From Mesocentrotus franciscanus (lineage: Eukaryota > Echinodermata > Echinoidea > Camarodonta > Strongylocentrotidae): a stretch of 64,000 nucleotides of DNA. A program made the translations under genes and the position numbers. Of the stretch, positions 61,195-64,000 are shown piece by piece; the stretch's first letter is position 1; each line of letters opens with the position of its first letter. The notes below the pieces were generated by a model. It was given only the letters and a program-made list of their open reading frames with translations, had not been told where the DNA came from and did not search any database. Location: the NCBI GenBank assembly GCA_037976565.1, contig CP137680.1, positions 19,990,675 to 20,054,674 on the forward strand, written 5' to 3'.

Positions 61195-62674
61195 GCTTTT
61201 CCGTATAATGTATAAAATGATACTTGCGGATTGCTGTGAACCTTGTATTTTTGACATAGGAGGAGAACATACATGCAACTTCCTGTGTGCTTCATTATTA
61301 AGGCTTGATTAGTTCGCAGAATTACATTTTTTGTTTAAAGGAAGTATGATTGATTATAGCGTTTTTTGCTTTTGAAATGATTTATTTGCAGTTGATTTAT
61401 TGATTTGTTGGTGGTTTATATTTGGTAGCATTTCGAATATAGTCTTGTTAAGATATTTTGCATTGAACGTGAACTCGCCTTCTTTCGAGATGTCTATAAC
61501 GGGATACATAACGAGCTGAACGAGCTCCCAATGCTTTTTAAACCAATTTAAATAAAATGATATTCGAGAGTTATTACAGAAAATATCCCACATAAAGTTG
61601 CTATGGTACGTCCCCACTATCCTGTTTGGTTAAAAAAAAAACAATTTCCCTTCATATGTTTGGTTTACCCTTTTTTTTTAATTCCAAATGATTATTGAAT
61701 TTAAGCATGTACGGAAATCAATGAATACATGTCAGCAAAACAAATAAAGGACTCCGAGAGAAATAAATCTTTTGCATCTCGAATTAAGGAGATTTAGTGG
61801 GCTTGGTTTCGTGGCAATGATGACAATGACAAATTGCATTATTCCGTGGGCTTTTAAGATGGCAAACGAAAAACAATCCATTTGCTTTCGAGTTCATTCA
61901 ACTCGAGTTCCTATGGACTTGATGGAGCGATCAAATGAGAACAGAGATGGAATGGAGAAGTTGAAAGGAAAAGAAAATGACAAGGGCAATGTTTTGTTGT
62001 AGACTGGGAGTATTATATTCCCCCTCAGTGTCTCGTGAAACGATTTAGAGTAGATTTGAGAAAATGGGAAGTACGCAAAATGACTCGAGGGGATAATCTA
62101 TTTCGAATCACGTTCTTGTTATATACTCATGATAATCTATACTCATCATAAGCCATCAAGTTTGCAATGGCAAATCTTCTTCCAATCCGAATTGGGTCAT
62201 TTTTCAAGGCCGATGACAACAAAATATATAATACAATGGTTCTGAGTAAATTTTCCCCGATTCTGGGGTTATTAATTAATGGATACTGTGTCCTGATCAT
62301 TAAATAAAAGTGAAAAGAAAAATGAAAAAGAAAGGAAAGAAAAAAAGCTATATTCCCTGTAATATACTCTGAAATTCTCATCCTGGTTCTTTTTATCACA
62401 TCCCCATGCTTTTTTTTTAATTTATCTTTCTCTCTCTCTCTCTCTTTTCTGTCTGATGAACAACCATGGATTACGTTAGTACTTTGATCTCGTCCCCAAT
62501 TTTGAAAGCCTTCTTGTCTTTTCTACTACTTGTACCTATGTAATATATATATATATATATATTAGGGTTAAATTTATGTATGCAGACCTTTAAGTCAGTC
62601 AACCCAATACGCTAGATGCATAATGCATGTACCTAATTCGTGACCTGTCTAGATGTTACAAGACATTGGCAAAA

Positions 62675-62713
<39 letters not shown>

Positions 62714-63839
62714 TCTCTCTCTTTCTATCTCTCTCTCGCTCCTTCTATATCATTCTCTCTCTACCCTCTCTCTCTCTCCTTCTCTCTTTAGGTATGTCTT
62801 TCTTTCTCTCTCTCTCTCTCTCTCTATCTACCTACCCCATCTGAACGTCGTGACCATGGAGGCAGGCTCGGAGAGCCCTCTGGTTCTTGATTCCCCAGGA
62901 TAATTACCCACTCCTGGTCTCACTTCAACAATGCAATCATCCTATCATGCCTATCTTGACCCCATATGCTTTCTCCCCTGATGCTGTCGTTCAGGACGTC
63001 ACTTATTAACCCATCCCAACCCAAGACTGTTCCTCTCCTCCGCTAGATATACGGCAGCGTGGTGGTCCGGGAGGGACAGGGTTAAGCAGAAATCGAAAAT
63101 GAAACAGCCGTCGAAGGATGATATTCATCAGACAATCCCGACGGCGATTAGAAATTAATTTACTTACATTTTTAAATGAGCTGTCCTCTAAAAGGTCAGC
63201 AAGTCTTTTAAGCCTGCACTGCTGTCTCCGAGCTACGCGACTATTGAATGAGATTATACCAAAACAATTTTGCACTATTATGCACAACCGACGACTTTCT
63301 TTAAATTAATACTAATTTCATTGGAAATTGATATTAGTGTTTAGGGAGAGTGATAAAAGGGAGAAGGGCGTACAAGAAGAGAGAGTGAATAGGAACGGAT
63401 AAACACGGAAATGAGGTGAAATAACATAAACAAGTATCATTATGAAATGCAAATGTAATATTTATATTCATCCGCCCCTCCTACCACATACACCAAAGCT
63501 CCCCCCTATTTCGAGTATTTTATTTCCTTTTTTCCTTCCTTATGTATGCCATATACTCCACACACCCAACCCGCCCCTAGCTCTTTCATAGAATCTAGAC
63601 TATACACAATGAAAACGAAACAAAAGTAATAATTGATTCATTTATTCATTAATTCAAGCTAAATAATAACACAACGTGAATTCTGTGCGCCGGAGTAACT
63701 TCTTGCTGATGACAATTTCCCGTCGTTTTGTATGACAATAGTTGTGTTTTTGATGAGCGCATCATCCCTAACACGTCAGAATTATACTGCAGAGTCAAAT
63801 TAGAAGTCACTGAGCAGGGTAGACGATGCTTAAAGGGAT
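61195..63839. other. No gene seen
   Basis: Includes the CT array at 62668. The 93-codon minus-strand frame at 63006-63287 (RLKRLADLLEDSSF) is opposed by a plus-strand frame and is not recognised. Confidence 0.35.
62668..62830. repeat. (CT)n tract
   Basis: About 160 bp of interrupted CT/CTTT. Confidence 0.9.
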
Positions 63840-64000
63840 TGGGTATCTTTGTCACAGATTCTAAACAAAATCCTGGATTTAGCTCATGCTGCAATCATAA
63901 TTATAAACCTTTAGGTCAGTCAGGAATCCCATGATGTTTACAAGCCGATCGCCCGTCTGATTATCAAGATATTTATGATCGGAATTCGAAATGTCAAAAG
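63840..64000 (+). repeat. Dispersed repeat R3, copy 3, cut by window end
   Basis: Begins TTAAAGGGATTGGGTATC and matches copy 2 nearly base for base through the CCGATCGCC block to the end of the window. TTAA is intact at its left edge, unlike copies 1 and 2. Confidence 0.75.

Noticed and set aside
63006..63287. 93-codon minus-strand frame with RLKRLADLLEDSSF, considered as a LINE tail or an exon
   Set aside because: It lacks the recognisable motifs of LINE C-termini seen at 39092-39760, and a plus-strand frame overlaps it.

Overview
The window looks like non-coding, repeat-dense genomic DNA from an animal, most likely a marine invertebrate deuterostome and perhaps a sea urchin. This is inferred from AT-rich introns and intergenic DNA, heavy GA/CT and GAA microsatellite load, tRNA-derived SINEs, TTAA-flanked MITE-like elements and a degraded non-LTR retrotransposon. 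There is no operon structure and no dense coding. I recognise no complete protein-coding gene. The best coding evidence is one first exon at 19948-20006 (+): a good Kozak context, a secretory signal peptide and a consensus splice donor, preceded by a CpG-richer upstream block. Everything downstream of it may be intron. I could not place its other exons.

Layout. 0-6 kb: unique AT-rich sequence, two candidate inverted-subrepeat elements and GAA/GA arrays. 6.4-8.1 kb: a nested transposon cluster (a dispersed repeat, then a TTAA MITE split by a tRNA-type SINE), followed by a short 7SL/Alu-like SINE with a perfect 10-bp target-site duplication. 9.9-10.6 kb: three tandem 228-bp units. 11.3-12.4 kb: a SINE with a nearby paralogous empty site, then a short TTAA MITE. 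13.8-16.8 kb: another SINE and a block of three related units separated by GA arrays. 18.1-18.6 kb: a degenerate minisatellite of about 52 bp period. 19.4-20.0 kb: putative promoter and first exon. 21.2-22.4 kb: three SINEs, including a second 7SL-like copy. 23.6-24.2 kb: the same 391-bp MITE family, split by a second, unrelated MITE. 27.1 kb: inverted copy of the short MITE. 33-34.7 kb: CpG-rich block, a small inverted-repeat element and a 395-bp GAA array inside a direct duplication. 37-38.2 kb: degenerate C-rich repeats. 39.1-39.8 kb: LINE reverse-transcriptase tail with two stops. 40.9 kb and 58.0 kb: intact, oppositely oriented copies of the 391-bp MITE. 44.8 kb: a foldback element made of GATATC-centred subrepeats. 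46.4 kb: TTC array. 47.6-49.0 kb: a purine-rich satellite of about 160 bp mean spacing. 63.8 kb: a third copy of the dispersed repeat, running off the window.

The most unusual item is the Alu/7SL-like SINE pair (7863-8048 and 21455-21638). Its 5' end resembles the SRP RNA Alu domain, it carries a canonical B box about 70 nt downstream, it ends in an AC tail, and one copy has a perfect target-site duplication. All alignments and identities here were made by eye.
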